From Acidimicrobiia bacterium (GTDB lineage Bacteria > Actinomycetota > Acidimicrobiia > Acidimicrobiales > VFJN01): a stretch of 64,000 bases of DNA. Numbering within the stretch: position 1 is the first letter of the stretch; every line of letters starts with the position of its first letter. Below the pieces are notes generated by a model, which was not told where the DNA came from, made no database searches, and was given only the letters and a program-made list of their open reading frames with translations. Position numbers and translations under genes: made by a program. The stretch spans positions 1-64,000 of the forward strand of contig SHVB01000012.1 in assembly GCA_009694375.1 (NCBI GenBank), written 5' to 3'. This document shows, piece by piece, positions 51,956 through 61,399 of this stretch.

Positions 51956-52942
51956 ATGAGTACAACCGACCTCGCCTCTGGTGGCGCCCGCGCCGTTGGG
52001 CTAGCCACCCACACCCCCCACGGCGGGGTGCTTGACACCTGGTTCCCGCACCCTGAGCGCACCGAAAGCGAAAACACGGCCGGCACCGAGGTGCTCACCG
52101 CCGACGCCGCAATCGCCGCTCTGGGCGAGGCCGCCGGTGACGCCCTCGGCCCCGATGCCGGTCGCAACGTGAAGATCGTGGCCGTGCACACCACCATCGC
52201 GGCGCTGTCGGATCCGCCGGTGGACACCCACGATGTCTACCTCCGTCTCCACCTTCTCTCCCACCGACTGGTGCGCCCGAACAGCATCAACCTCACCGGC
52301 ATCTTCGCGCTGCTACCGACAGTGGCCTGGACTCAACTCGGCCCAGTGGCGATCGACGAACTCGCCGCTGCCCAACTCCGGGCCCGAGCGTCGGGCACGG
52401 CGTTGTACATACATTCCCTCGACAAGTTTCCGCCGATGGCCAACTACGTAACTCCCGCCGGGGTGCGCGTGGCGGACGCATCCCGGGTGCGCCTCGGGGC
52501 CCACCTCGCCGAGGGCACCACCGTGATGCATGAGGGTTACGTGAACTTCAACGCCGGAACCCTGGGCACGGCCATGGTGGAAGGCCGCATCAGCCAGGGG
52601 GTGGTGGTGGGCGACCAGTCCGACATCGGCGGCGGTGCCTCCATCATGGGCACCCTCTCCGGGGGCGGTACCGAGGTGGTGCAGATCGGCGAACGCTGTC
52701 TACTCGGGGCCAACAGCGGCATCGGTATCTCGCTGGGTGACGAGTGCATCGTGGAGGCCGGCCTCTACATCACCGCCGGCACCCGCGTCACCCTTCCCGA
52801 TGGTCAGGTGGTGAAAGCCCGCCAGTTGAGCGGGCGCTCCGGACTGCTGTTCATTCGCAACAGTGTCAGCGGTAGCGTGGAAGCCCGAGCCCGCTCAGGA
52901 GGGCCAATCCCTCTCAACATGGATTTGCATGGCCACAACTGA
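51956..52942 (+). CDS. dapD: Tetrahydrodipicolinate N-succinyltransferase
   Basis: A 328-residue hexapeptide acyltransferase of the actinobacterial DapD type. The N-terminal domain contains LRLHLLSHRLVRPNSINL and the beta-helix runs through VRVADASRVRLGAHLAEGTT, GYVNFNAGTLGTAMVEGRI (typical DapD core), DIGGGASIMGTLSGGGTEVV and GANSGIGISLGDECIVEAG. The ATG is at 51956; the frame stays open upstream but that overlaps dapE. Divergent from dapE, so the two share a short control region. Confidence 0.95.
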   Translation: MSTTDLASGGARAVGLATHTPHGGVLDTWFPHPERTESENTAGTEVLTADAAIAALGEAAGDALGPDAGRNVKIVAVHTTIAALSDPPVDTHDVYLRLHLLSHRLVRPNSINLTGIFALLPTVAWTQLGPVAIDELAAAQLRARASGTALYIHSLDKFPPMANYVTPAGVRVADASRVRLGAHLAEGTTVMHEGYVNFNAGTLGTAMVEGRISQGVVVGDQSDIGGGASIMGTLSGGGTEVVQIGERCLLGANSGIGISLGDECIVEAGLYITAGTRVTLPDGQVVKARQLSGRSGLLFIRNSVSGSVEARARSGGPIPLNMDLHGHN

Positions 52943-52964
52943 AAACCCACTAGATTTTGGCGCA

Positions 52965-54014
52965 ATGGACGACCCGAACTCGCGGCGCGATGGCGCCACC
53001 CAGGCCGCGCTCCTGGGCTTCAGTCGCCAATTCGACACCGTATCCAGTTCCATGGCGGCCATCGCCGTGGGTCAGCGCGAACTCCTCGGGCGGATGGCGG
53101 AAGCGGAAACAAAACGCCGTCAGGACGCGTTGGAGTTGGGCCGTCGCCTGGAGGCCGTCGAACGTCTGCGCCTCGATCTCGGTCTGGCCGACCGCCTCGA
53201 CGACCTCCTCGCCGCCCACCAGGAGCACCAGGCCACCCTGCAACATCTCAGCGAGAGCACTGCCGTGCTCACGGCGATGCTGGGTGAGTTGGTGGAGCGC
53301 CCCGGCGCCCCCAGCCCGGTGCCTTCCCCGGCGGGCGCGTTCCCCGAAGTGATCGTGCCCGACGGGGTTACCCTGCCCCGTAACATTGACGCCGACCTGG
53401 CCCCCTTGCGCGGCCAACTGTTGGACCTCGCGGTCACCGCTGCTCATCAACGAGACGACCTTGCCCGGGTGGCCGATGCGGTGGCCACCCTCGGAGCCCG
53501 CCCGGCCGACATCACGGCCATGGGTCCGGTCATCGCCCGGGTCAACGACTTGACCAGTGCCGTGCAATCCATCAGTGGTCAGCTCCCCCAACTGGGTGAC
53601 AACGTTACTCACCGCCTTACCGAGCACACCGATACGGCCCTGGCGGGGGTGCTGCGCCTCCTCGACGGCCGTCTCGCCGCCCTTCGCCGGGCTCTGGCCG
53701 ACGCCGGGTCACCGAGCACCTCCCCCACCGGCGAGACCACCCTCGATGCCGAAACCGTGATGGGGATGGCCCAGGCCAGTTGGAATCATCTGGAACAACG
53801 GATCGACACGGAGTTCGACGACCTCGGCCGACAGCTTCAGGCGATGGCCGCCTTGATCGAGGCGGTGGTCGTCTCCAATGAAGATTTGGCCAACCGACCC
53901 ATCGTGACGGGGGAACAGTTCCGCCGAGCCGCCACGTCGGTCAAAGAGACCGTGGTGACCGCCAACCGAAACCGACGCCAGCGCCGGGGTGGACCCAAAA
54001 GTCTCGAGTCCTAG
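52965..54014 (+). CDS. Hypothetical coiled-coil protein downstream of dapD
   Basis: A 349-residue soluble protein of unknown family. It is almost entirely helical with long heptad-like segments (LGRRLEAVERLRLDLGLADR, DDLARVADAVATLGARP, VIARVNDLTSAVQSISGQL), a Pro-rich break near residues 110-130 and a basic tail (VTANRNRRQRRGGPKSLES). There is no signal peptide. The preferred ATG is 52965; an upstream ATG at 52929 would overlap dapD by 14 nt. It is likely co-transcribed with dapD and converges on dapC with a 4-nt overlap. It might be structural or partition-related; no function is claimed. Confidence 0.7.
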   Translation: MDDPNSRRDGATQAALLGFSRQFDTVSSSMAAIAVGQRELLGRMAEAETKRRQDALELGRRLEAVERLRLDLGLADRLDDLLAAHQEHQATLQHLSESTAVLTAMLGELVERPGAPSPVPSPAGAFPEVIVPDGVTLPRNIDADLAPLRGQLLDLAVTAAHQRDDLARVADAVATLGARPADITAMGPVIARVNDLTSAVQSISGQLPQLGDNVTHRLTEHTDTALAGVLRLLDGRLAALRRALADAGSPSTSPTGETTLDAETVMGMAQASWNHLEQRIDTEFDDLGRQLQAMAALIEAVVVSNEDLANRPIVTGEQFRRAATSVKETVVTANRNRRQRRGGPKSLES

Positions 54015-55105
54015 CGGAGATGCCCTAGACGCTCGACCACGCGAGCGATCTGCTCATCGGACTGCACCGCCGCCAAACGGATAAAGGTGGCGCCATCGGG
54101 ACCATAGAACTCTCCCGGCGATACCAGCACGCCCCCGCGGTCGGCGAGGAGGCGAGCCAGGGCCCAGGCATCCCCATCGGGGGCAGGGCTCCACAGGTAA
54201 AACGCCCCGGCGGGCAGGGGCGTTTCGATGCCGATGGACCCAAGAGCGGCGGCGAGTTGTTCGAGCCGGCCCCAGTAGCGGCGCCGCTGATCATCCACAT
54301 GAACGTCATCGGCCCACGCTGCCACCGCCGCCGCCTGCACCGGGCCGGGCACCATAAACCCCGCGTGTTTGCGGAGTTCGGAGAGATAGCGCACCAGGTC
54401 GGCGTCGCCCACGTAGAACCCGGCGCGCACCCCGGCCAGGTTCGACCGTTTCGACAGCGAGTGCACCGCCAAGACCCCTTCGGCACCGTGCTCGAGAATG
54501 GTGCGGGGCGGCCCTTCCCAGGTGAACTCTATGTAGCACTCGTCGGACAGCACCGGCACATTCCGGTGGCGACCCCACGCCGCCGCCGCCCCCAGATCGA
54601 CGAGTTCCCCGGTGGGGTTGGCAGGCCCATTGACCCAAAGGCACAGCGCTCGATCGGCGTCGGCCGGGCTGATGTCGGCCAGGCTGCGATACGGCACGGC
54701 GCGACACCCCGCCAGGGTGGCCCCCATGGCATAGGTGGGATAACTGATCGCCGGATACAAGACAGTGTCGCGATCGGGGCGACGGAGACGGAGCCACTGG
54801 GGCAGACCCGCCACCAGTTCCTTGCTGCCCACACAAGCCGCCACCCCCGACGGGTCCACCTCCACGCCCAGGCGACGCGCCATCCATCCCGCCGCCGCGG
54901 TGCGGTAAGCCAGCGTACCGATGGACGGCGGATAGCCCCGCTCCGCCCCGGACCGGGCGAGCGCTTCGATCACCGAGGCCACCGGGGGATCACCCGGGGT
55001 GCCGATCGACAGGTCGATGAGACCACCGTCGTGGTGGGCGGCGTACCCCTTCAGTTCGTCGAGCCGGTCGTAGGGATACGGCGGGGGAAGAAACGGCTCG
55101 GTCAT
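54011..55105 (-). CDS. dapC: Succinyldiaminopimelate transaminase
   Basis: A 364-residue fold-type I PLP aminotransferase. The PLP lysine is in VHSLSKRSNLAGVRAG, the ring-stacking and phosphate contacts in LWVNGPANPTGELVDL and LSDECYIEFTW, and the C-terminal arginine in ATFIRLA. The subgroup and the surrounding dap genes indicate conversion of N-succinyl-2-amino-6-ketopimelate to N-succinyl-DAP. Its ATG overlaps the hflX stop (ATGA), so it is translationally coupled to hflX. Confidence 0.93.
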   Translation of the reverse strand: MTEPFLPPPYPYDRLDELKGYAAHHDGGLIDLSIGTPGDPPVASVIEALARSGAERGYPPSIGTLAYRTAAAGWMARRLGVEVDPSGVAACVGSKELVAGLPQWLRLRRPDRDTVLYPAISYPTYAMGATLAGCRAVPYRSLADISPADADRALCLWVNGPANPTGELVDLGAAAAWGRHRNVPVLSDECYIEFTWEGPPRTILEHGAEGVLAVHSLSKRSNLAGVRAGFYVGDADLVRYLSELRKHAGFMVPGPVQAAAVAAWADDVHVDDQRRRYWGRLEQLAAALGSIGIETPLPAGAFYLWSPAPDGDAWALARLLADRGGVLVSPGEFYGPDGATFIRLAAVQSDEQIARVVERLGHLR

Positions 55106-56388
55106 GAGCGCACCAAAAAGGCCGAAAAGTGACCGAGGGAGGCATCGTCGAAACGCACCCGGAGACGCATCGCGTCATCATCGGCGGCTTCGCTCAGGAC
55201 CTCCCCTTCCCGGTGGACCTTGGCCAGCACGTCGCCGCGGTCGTAGGGGATGAGCAACTCCACCACGTTGGTCAGCGCCCGCAACCGGGCGGCCATGGTG
55301 AGGAGCAAACCTTCCACGCCCTCGCCGGTGGTGGCACTAAAGGCCACCGCACCCTCGTGGGCCGCCGCGAGGCGAGCGGCATCGGCCGGGGCCCGGTCGG
55401 CCTTGTTGAAGGCGTAGAGCACCGGCACCTCATCGGCCTCGATCTCGCGAAGGACAGTGCGCACCGCCCTGATGTTGCCGTCGATGTCCAGCGCCGAGGC
55501 ATCGACCACGTGGACGAGGAGATCGGCATCGGCGGCCACCGAAAGGGTGGACGTGAAGGCCTGCACCAACTGATGGGGCAGGTTGCGAATGAAACCCACG
55601 GTGTCGGTGAGCAACACCTTCTCTCCCCCGGGCAGGTCGAGCCGGCGCGTCGTGGCATCCAGGGTGGCGAAGAGGCGGTCCTCCACCAGTACCCCGGCAT
55701 CGGTGAGTTGATTCAACAGAGTGGACTTACCGGCGTTGGTGTAGCCCACGATGGCCACCCGCTGGGTGCGGCTGCGGTGCTGCGACTTCCGCTGCGTGGC
55801 CCGGTGCTTATCCAGTTCCCGCAACTCGGCTTCGAGCTTGTGAATGCGCCGTTGGATCCGACGCCGATCCACCTCCAGCTGGGTCTCCCCCGGGCCGCGC
55901 GTGCCGATCCGGGCACCGCCCGCCGACGCGCCACCCCCTTGCTGGGACAGCGCCAATCCCTTGCCCCGAATGCGTGGCAGTCGATATCGCAGCAGGGCCA
56001 GTTCCACCTGCGCCTTGCCTTCCTGGCTGTGCGCGTTCTGGGCGAAGATGTCGAGAATCACCGCAGTGCGGTCGATGGCGGTGCGCCCGAGGAGCTTTTC
56101 GAGATTCCGCTGCTGGGCGGGGGTCAGTTCGTTGTCGAAGACCACGGTGTCGCAGTCTGTTTCGAGAGCGATCTCCCGGAGTTCCTCCACCTTGCCCTTG
56201 CCGATGTAGGTGGGCGGATCGGGAGCGGACCGGCGCTGCAGGAGGCGAGCCACCTCATCAGCCCCGGCGGTGTCCACGAGTTGAGAGAGTTCGTCGAGAC
56301 CGGCTTCGGTGTCCTCCACTCGTCGTGGTGGCAGGGTGACCCCCACCAGGACGATCTTCTCCCGAAAGGCGCGTTCAATCAGCGACAC
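55102..56388 (-). CDS. hflX: Ribosome-associated GTPase HflX
   Basis: A 428-residue GTPase that rescues stalled ribosomes. The N-terminal domain carries YIGKGKVEELRE, VVFDNELTPAQQRNLE and the RGPGETQLEVDRRRI helix. The G domain has GYTNAGKST (G1), DTVGFIRNLPHQLV (G3) and NKADRAP (G4). I chose the GTG at 56388 with GAGG eight bases upstream; it follows dapF by about 20 nt. The frame is open further upstream but inside dapF. Downstream is dapC (ATGA overlap). Confidence 0.93.
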   Translation of the reverse strand: MSLIERAFREKIVLVGVTLPPRRVEDTEAGLDELSQLVDTAGADEVARLLQRRSAPDPPTYIGKGKVEELREIALETDCDTVVFDNELTPAQQRNLEKLLGRTAIDRTAVILDIFAQNAHSQEGKAQVELALLRYRLPRIRGKGLALSQQGGGASAGGARIGTRGPGETQLEVDRRRIQRRIHKLEAELRELDKHRATQRKSQHRSRTQRVAIVGYTNAGKSTLLNQLTDAGVLVEDRLFATLDATTRRLDLPGGEKVLLTDTVGFIRNLPHQLVQAFTSTLSVAADADLLVHVVDASALDIDGNIRAVRTVLREIEADEVPVLYAFNKADRAPADAARLAAAHEGAVAFSATTGEGVEGLLLTMAARLRALTNVVELLIPYDRGDVLAKVHREGEVLSEAADDDAMRLRVRFDDASLGHFSAFLVRS

Positions 56389-56407
56389 GAGCAGGCCTCG
56401 CAGTTCG

Positions 56408-57202
56408 TCACGGCCACGGGGTTTCGATGGTGGCGACCGAGCGGGTGTCGCCGGTGAGCAAGACGGGCTCGCCGAGGGTGATCTCCAGGGCACCGCCGGG
56501 CATATGTACGGAGGTGTGCGCCCCGGTGATGCCCCACTGCTGGGCCGCCGCGGCCACGGCGCAGGATCCGGTGCCGCAAGACAAGGTGGGGCCCACCCCT
56601 CGCTCGTACACCACTGCGGCGAGCCCGTCAGCCCGGGGCCGGAAGATCTCCACGTTGGCTCCGCCGGGCGTGGAGTGATCGATGGGGGACCCCAGGGTGA
56701 TCAACTCATCACGATCGGGTAGTTCGGTGCCGCCCCACAGCAGCACGATGTGCGGGTTCCCCAGCTCCACGCGAACGGCGCGAAGCACCTGGCCCTCCAC
56801 CCACTCGGGGGTTTCCTCCCCCACCTGAGCCAACCCCATCTCCACGCTCATCCGGTGGAGGTCGGGATCGGAATGAGACAGGACCCGCACGGTGCGCACT
56901 CCCGCATCGGTGGCCACCTTCACAACCGGCGGCGCCACCAAACCAGCCTGAAACACCGCCTGCGCCAAACAGCGGATGCCGTTACCGCTCATCTCGGCCG
57001 ATGAACCGTCGGCATTCAGTAAGCGCATGGTCACATCGGCATCGCCATGACCGTCGGTGACCCACAGCAACCCATCGGCCCCGATGCCGGTGCGCCGGTC
57101 GCACAGCGCGATCGCCATTTCCGGCCCCACCGGGTGCGCGGCGGCGAGGTCGATCACGACCAGAAAGTCGTTACCCAGCCCGTGGTGCTTGGTGAGTTGC
57201 AT
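56408..57202 (-). CDS. dapF: Diaminopimelate epimerase DapF with Ser in place of first catalytic Cys
   Basis: A 264-residue epimerase converting LL-DAP to meso-DAP for lysine and peptidoglycan. The fold markers are there: KHHGLGNDFLVV, TGIGADGLL, NADGS and the second catalytic cysteine in PTLSCGTGSCA. The first motif, normally MCGNGIRC, reads MSGNGIRC (S72, codon AGC at 56989-56987). In characterised enzymes this cysteine is one of the two acid/base residues. Serine here would be expected to lower activity unless this lineage has adapted. The rest of the protein is intact and the operon context (miaA before, hflX after) is normal. Confidence 0.93.
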   Translation of the reverse strand: MQLTKHHGLGNDFLVVIDLAAAHPVGPEMAIALCDRRTGIGADGLLWVTDGHGDADVTMRLLNADGSSAEMSGNGIRCLAQAVFQAGLVAPPVVKVATDAGVRTVRVLSHSDPDLHRMSVEMGLAQVGEETPEWVEGQVLRAVRVELGNPHIVLLWGGTELPDRDELITLGSPIDHSTPGGANVEIFRPRADGLAAVVYERGVGPTLSCGTGSCAVAAAAQQWGITGAHTSVHMPGGALEITLGEPVLLTGDTRSVATIETPWP

Positions 57203-57206
57203 GCCG

Positions 57207-58121
57207 TCAGCAGCCTAGGTGCGCGGCCAGGTCGTCTACGAGCAGGTTGGCCTCACCGGGGGCGTCAAGCCAGGAAATGCGCGGGTCTCGTCCGAACCAC
57301 GCTCGTTGCCGACGGGCGAAGCGGGTGGTGCGGGCCACTGCTTGATCAACGGCGTCAGACAGGCTCACCTCACCCGCCTGGAAAGCAGCCAACTCCAGGT
57401 AGCCGAGGGCCTGCCGAGCGGTGGGAGACATCGGGCGCGGCGCCGCCATCAGACCGGCCACCTCGGCCAGGAACCCGCGCGCCAATTGCTCGTCGTAACG
57501 CTCCCGTATCCGTACCCGCAGGGTCTCGGGATCTCGCCGGATTCCCACCATGGTGAAGGGCGCGGGCGGGTGCGCTTCCATGCCCGGACCGAAACTGGAG
57601 AAAGGACGACCACTACCCACGGTCACCTCGAGCGCCCGTACGATCCGCCGTCGATTCCCCGGATCGATACGAGACGCCCCCAGTGGGTCCTGGCTCTGGA
57701 GTTGGGCAAAGAGCGCCGCCGTGGCGGGGTTGGCCTCGATGGTGGCGCGGGCGGCTGGGAACTGACCCGGGATGTCCAGATCATCCACGATGGCCTGCAC
57801 ATACAGCCCGGTGCCCCCCACCAGCAGGGCCCGTCGACCGCGAGAGGTGATATCGGCGAGCACCGCCATCACCTCTCGCTGAAACCATGCCACCGAACTG
57901 CTCTCCCACGGATCGAGACGGTCGATCATGTGGTGGGGCACCTCGGCCTGCTCGGCCAGGGTGGGTTTGGCCGTACCGATGTCCATCCCTCGGTAGACCT
58001 GCATCGAATCCACCGACACCAGCTCCCACGACGGATCCCGGCGCGCCAGCGCCATGGCCAGGGCCGACTTGCCCGATGCGGTCGCCCCCACCAGCACCGC
58101 ATGGGGCGACGAGGAGCTCAC
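57207..58121 (-). CDS. miaA: tRNA dimethylallyltransferase
   Basis: A 304-residue enzyme that adds dimethylallyl to A37 of tRNAs reading UNN codons. The P-loop is VLVGATASGKSALAMALARR, followed by the substrate-binding ELVSVDSMQVYRGMDIGTAKP and LVGGTGLYVQAIVDDLD, and near the end TTRFARRQRAWFGRDPRI. The start is a GTG at 58121 overlapping the GNAT stop (GTGA); the open frame continues upstream without MiaA similarity. MiaB, which methylthiolates the same base, is two genes upstream. Confidence 0.95.
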   Translation of the reverse strand: MSSSSPHAVLVGATASGKSALAMALARRDPSWELVSVDSMQVYRGMDIGTAKPTLAEQAEVPHHMIDRLDPWESSSVAWFQREVMAVLADITSRGRRALLVGGTGLYVQAIVDDLDIPGQFPAARATIEANPATAALFAQLQSQDPLGASRIDPGNRRRIVRALEVTVGSGRPFSSFGPGMEAHPPAPFTMVGIRRDPETLRVRIRERYDEQLARGFLAEVAGLMAAPRPMSPTARQALGYLELAAFQAGEVSLSDAVDQAVARTTRFARRQRAWFGRDPRISWLDAPGEANLLVDDLAAHLGC

Positions 58122-58630
58122 GCGGGGCGGAGATCCTTGGCGAAGCAGACCGAATCGGGATCGTCCTGATAGCGACCGTAGAGCGCGATGCGATGCCACC
58201 CGTGCGACGCATACAGCGCCAGCGCCTCGGGCTGTGCGGTGCCGGTCTCCAGCTGCAGCGTGCGGTAGCCCAGCGCGGCGGCGACGGCCTCCAGGCGGCT
58301 GAGCACGGCTCGGCTCACCCCCCGTCGGCGGGCGACCGGCGCGGTGTACATCCGCTTCACCTCGGCCACGCCTGAGCCAGCGTCGAGGGGCTTGAGGGCT
58401 CCGCACCCGGCTGGTTCGCCATCCAGCCAGGCGACCACGAAGGTGCCGTGGGGGTGCGCCACCAGATCAGGCGAGATCTCCGCCAAGTAGCCGGCATGGT
58501 CCTCCTCGTGCTGATCGGGAGTCATGTCCACCATCGCATAGGCGTAGCGGTGCTCGATGTCCGTGTGGAGGGCCGCCACCAGGGCCACCGCCACCGCGTC
58601 GTCGTAGGGCACCTCGGTGATCTCGATCAA
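58118..58630 (-). CDS. GNAT family N-acetyltransferase
   Basis: A 170-residue acetyltransferase. Core motifs are VAWLDGEPAGCGALKPLD, VAEVKRMYTAPVARRRGVSR (acetyl-CoA loop R-R-x-G-x-S) and LQLETGTAQPEALALYASHGW. The substrate is unknown. The start is TTG (58630) overlapping the miaB stop as TTGA, and the end overlaps miaA as GTGA, so it is tightly embedded between the two tRNA modification genes. Confidence 0.88.
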   Translation of the reverse strand: MIEITEVPYDDAVAVALVAALHTDIEHRYAYAMVDMTPDQHEEDHAGYLAEISPDLVAHPHGTFVVAWLDGEPAGCGALKPLDAGSGVAEVKRMYTAPVARRRGVSRAVLSRLEAVAAALGYRTLQLETGTAQPEALALYASHGWHRIALYGRYQDDPDSVCFAKDLRPA

Positions 58631-60048
58631 GGCACCAGGAGCGGGAGGCGCGTCTTGTGGGTGGGCGCGGCGGTGACCTCGACCAACTCGCCCCGGAGAT
58701 GATGGGGAGCCGCTCCGGTCACCCGTACCGTGGCGTAGCTCCCCGGTCGAATCGGCTCAGAGGAAAAATGGAGAAGTTTGTTCTGGCCGGTGCGGCTCGA
58801 CAGCACGGCGGGGTCCTTGCGCGACGGGCCCTCCACCAGCACTTCCTCGATGTGGCCAATGCGGGCCTCGTGACGGGCCAAGCCGCTTCGTTCCACCACG
58901 ATATGGAGGCGTTCGAAACGTTCCGCCACCACCTCGGCCGCCACAAACAAGTCGGTCCGCTCGGCGGCTTCGGTGCCGGGCCGAGGGCTGTAGATGAAGG
59001 TGTAGGCACTGTCGTAGGCCGCCTCTGCCACCACTTCGAGGGTGCGTTCAAAGTCGTCGTCGGTTTCGCCGGGGAACCCCACGATCACATCGGTTGTGAC
59101 CGCGAGGCCCGGCATGGCCTGCCGGGCCGCAGTGAGTCGTTCGAGATAGCGATCGGCCGTGTAGCCCCGGTGCATGGCCGCCAGCACCCGATCGCTCCCC
59201 GACTGCAGGGGGAGGTGCAAGTGCTCACACACCGCCGGGGTTTCAGCCATGGCGGCGATCGTCTCCGGGCTGAGGTCCTTGGGGTGGGGGCTGGTGTAAC
59301 GCACCCGGCGAATGCCCTCCAGGGCCCCAATCTCTCGCAGCAGTCGGTCGAACTGCGGCCGCACCCGTCCGGCGCCGCCCAACTGCCGTTCGGCCAGGGC
59401 GAGATCGCGACCATAGCTATTCACATTTTGGCCGAGAAGCGTGACCTCGGTGACCCCCTCCGTCGCCGCCGTGCGCACCTCGTTGATGATGTCGTTGAAG
59501 GGTCGGCTTATCTCTTTCCCGCGCACCGATGGGACGATGCAAAACGCGCAACTGTTGTCGCAGCCAATCTGGATCGTGACCCATCCCGCCCACGGAACCT
59601 GGCGGCGCACCGGAAGGGCGGACGGGAAAGCATCGAGATCAGCGGCGACCGTCTCCTCGAGGATCTCCACGATCGACTGCCCCGCCGCCCGAGACTCATG
59701 CAACAGATCGGCGGCTCGGTGCACATTATGGGTGCCGAGCACCACGTCCACGTAGGGGGCCTTGGTGGTGACCGTGTCGCGGTCCTTCTGGGCCAGGCAA
59801 CCCGCCACCATGATCTGCATGCCGGGCTTGCGGTCCTTCACCGATTTCAGGTGACCCAGAGTGCCGTAGAGCTTGTTGTCGGCGTTCTCCCGAATGCAGC
59901 AGGTGTTGAGCACCACCACATCGGCATCCTCGGCTCGACTGGTCTCCACCAAGCCGTCGGCCTGGAGTAGGCCGGCGATGCGTTCGGAATCGTGTTCATT
60001 CATCTGACACCCGAAGGTGCGGAGGAAGAAACGGCGGGGCTCGGTCAC
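58627..60048 (-). CDS. miaB: tRNA-2-methylthio-N6-dimethylallyladenosine synthase
   Basis: A 473-residue radical SAM methylthiotransferase. The N-terminal auxiliary cluster cysteines are in RTFGCQMNEHDSER, NTCCIREN and MVAGCLAQ. The radical SAM motif is IGCDNSCAFCIVPSVRG, and the TRAM domain at the end binds tRNA. I chose the GTG at 60048, 35 nt after the recA stop; the frame runs on into recA but without similarity. It acts after MiaA. Confidence 0.95.
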   Translation of the reverse strand: MTEPRRFFLRTFGCQMNEHDSERIAGLLQADGLVETSRAEDADVVVLNTCCIRENADNKLYGTLGHLKSVKDRKPGMQIMVAGCLAQKDRDTVTTKAPYVDVVLGTHNVHRAADLLHESRAAGQSIVEILEETVAADLDAFPSALPVRRQVPWAGWVTIQIGCDNSCAFCIVPSVRGKEISRPFNDIINEVRTAATEGVTEVTLLGQNVNSYGRDLALAERQLGGAGRVRPQFDRLLREIGALEGIRRVRYTSPHPKDLSPETIAAMAETPAVCEHLHLPLQSGSDRVLAAMHRGYTADRYLERLTAARQAMPGLAVTTDVIVGFPGETDDDFERTLEVVAEAAYDSAYTFIYSPRPGTEAAERTDLFVAAEVVAERFERLHIVVERSGLARHEARIGHIEEVLVEGPSRKDPAVLSSRTGQNKLLHFSSEPIRPGSYATVRVTGAAPHHLRGELVEVTAAPTHKTRLPLLVP

Positions 60049-60082
60049 GGCCGTCAGGTTATCGACGACCGTGACCGAGACC

Positions 60083-61153
60083 TCAGTCGTCGAGGCTGAT
60101 GGGCTGATCGTCGGGGTGGACCGCACCCGCGGCCGCCTCGGCTTCGGCGTCGAGATCGACACCGATACCCATCTGTACCCGGATGCGCTCGGAGATCTCG
60201 ATCATGATCTCCGGGTTGTCGTGGAGGAACTGCTTGGCGTTCTCCCGACCCTGGCCGAGTTGCTCGCCTTCGTAGGTGTACCAAGCGCCCGACTTCTTCA
60301 CGATGTCGTTGTCCACTCCGATATCGAGCACGCCACCCTCACGGCTCACACCCTTGCCGTACATGATGTCGAACTCTGCCTGACGGAACGGCGGGGCGCA
60401 TTTGTTCTTCACGACCTTCACCCGGGTGCGGTTGCCCACCACCTCGACGCCATCTTTGATGGACTCGATACGCCGAATGTCCAGCCGGACCGAGCTGTAG
60501 AACTTCAGGGCCCGACCGCCCGGCGTGGTCTCGGGACTGCCGAACATCACGCCGATCTTCTCACGAAGCTGATTGATGAAGATGAGGATCGTGTCGGTCT
60601 TGTTGAGGTTGGCCGTGAGCTTGCGGAGGGCCTGGGACATGAGCCGGGCTTGGAGGCCCATGTGGCTATCACCCATATCGCCTTCGATCTCGGCCCGAGG
60701 AGTGAGCGCCGCCACCGAGTCGATCACGACAACATCGATGGCCCCGGAACGCACGAGCATGTCGGTGATCTCGAGGGCTTGCTCACCCGTGTCGGGCTGG
60801 GAGATGAGCAGCTCGTCGACATCCACCCCGATGGCCCGGGCGTAGATCGGATCCATAGCGTGCTCGGCATCCACGTAGGCGCAGATGCCGCCCAGCCGTT
60901 GCGCCTCGGCCACCACATGCATGGCGAGGGTGGACTTGCCGGAGGACTCCGGGCCGTAGATCTCGGTAACCCGGCCGCGCGGTAGGCCACCGATGCCCAA
61001 GGCGAGGTCGAGGGCCAACGCCCCGGTGGGCACCGTGCCGATCACCATCGAGCCCTTCTCGCCCATCTTCATCACGGCACCCTTGCCGTACTGCTTTTCG
61101 ATACTGGCAAGACTTAGCTCCAGCGCCTTCTGCTTGTCCTTGTTCTGTTCCAC
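60083..61153 (-). CDS. recA: Recombinase RecA
   Basis: A 356-residue recombinase and LexA co-protease. Walker A is GPESSGKST, the L1/L2 region includes [20 protein letters not shown] and [22 protein letters not shown], and the C-terminal domain is acidic. The start is a GTG at 61153 with AGGAG eight bases upstream. A dedicated promoter with a LexA box lies at 61252-61280, giving a leader of about 90 nt. No RecX gene follows; miaB is next. Confidence 0.97.
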   Translation of the reverse strand: MEQNKDKQKALELSLASIEKQYGKGAVMKMGEKGSMVIGTVPTGALALDLALGIGGLPRGRVTEIYGPESSGKSTLAMHVVAEAQRLGGICAYVDAEHAMDPIYARAIGVDVDELLISQPDTGEQALEITDMLVRSGAIDVVVIDSVAALTPRAEIEGDMGDSHMGLQARLMSQALRKLTANLNKTDTILIFINQLREKIGVMFGSPETTPGGRALKFYSSVRLDIRRIESIKDGVEVVGNRTRVKVVKNKCAPPFRQAEFDIMYGKGVSREGGVLDIGVDNDIVKKSGAWYTYEGEQLGQGRENAKQFLHDNPEIMIEISERIRVQMGIGVDLDAEAEAAAGAVHPDDQPISLDD

Positions 61154-61251
61154 CTGGCGTCTCCTCTTGCGTGCGGGTTGAGTCTTGATCTGGGGGATGC
61201 CGTCGAACCTACGCAGGGGGTGTGACAGCCCTGCCAAGCTCGAACGACACG

Positions 61252-61280
61252 AGTGTAGTTACGAACAGCCGTTCGATCAA
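61252..61280 (-). promoter_or_regulatory. recA promoter with LexA box in the spacer
   Basis: On the reverse strand a TTGATC -35 (61280-61275), a 17-base spacer and a TACACT -10 (61257-61252) form a textbook promoter. The spacer contains GAACGGCTGTTC (61263-61274), a perfect GAAC-N4-GTTC LexA box, so bound LexA would block the polymerase. Confidence 0.85.
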
Positions 61281-61399
61281 GGATGCGGGCGCCCCGGCCC
61301 TCCCCCGGCACCGGCCACCCCCGCCGCGGTCGCTGATCGACGTGGGGAGGCGCGCCGTGGTCGACCTCTCGCTGACCGTGGGTGAGGGGGATGGCCGGG

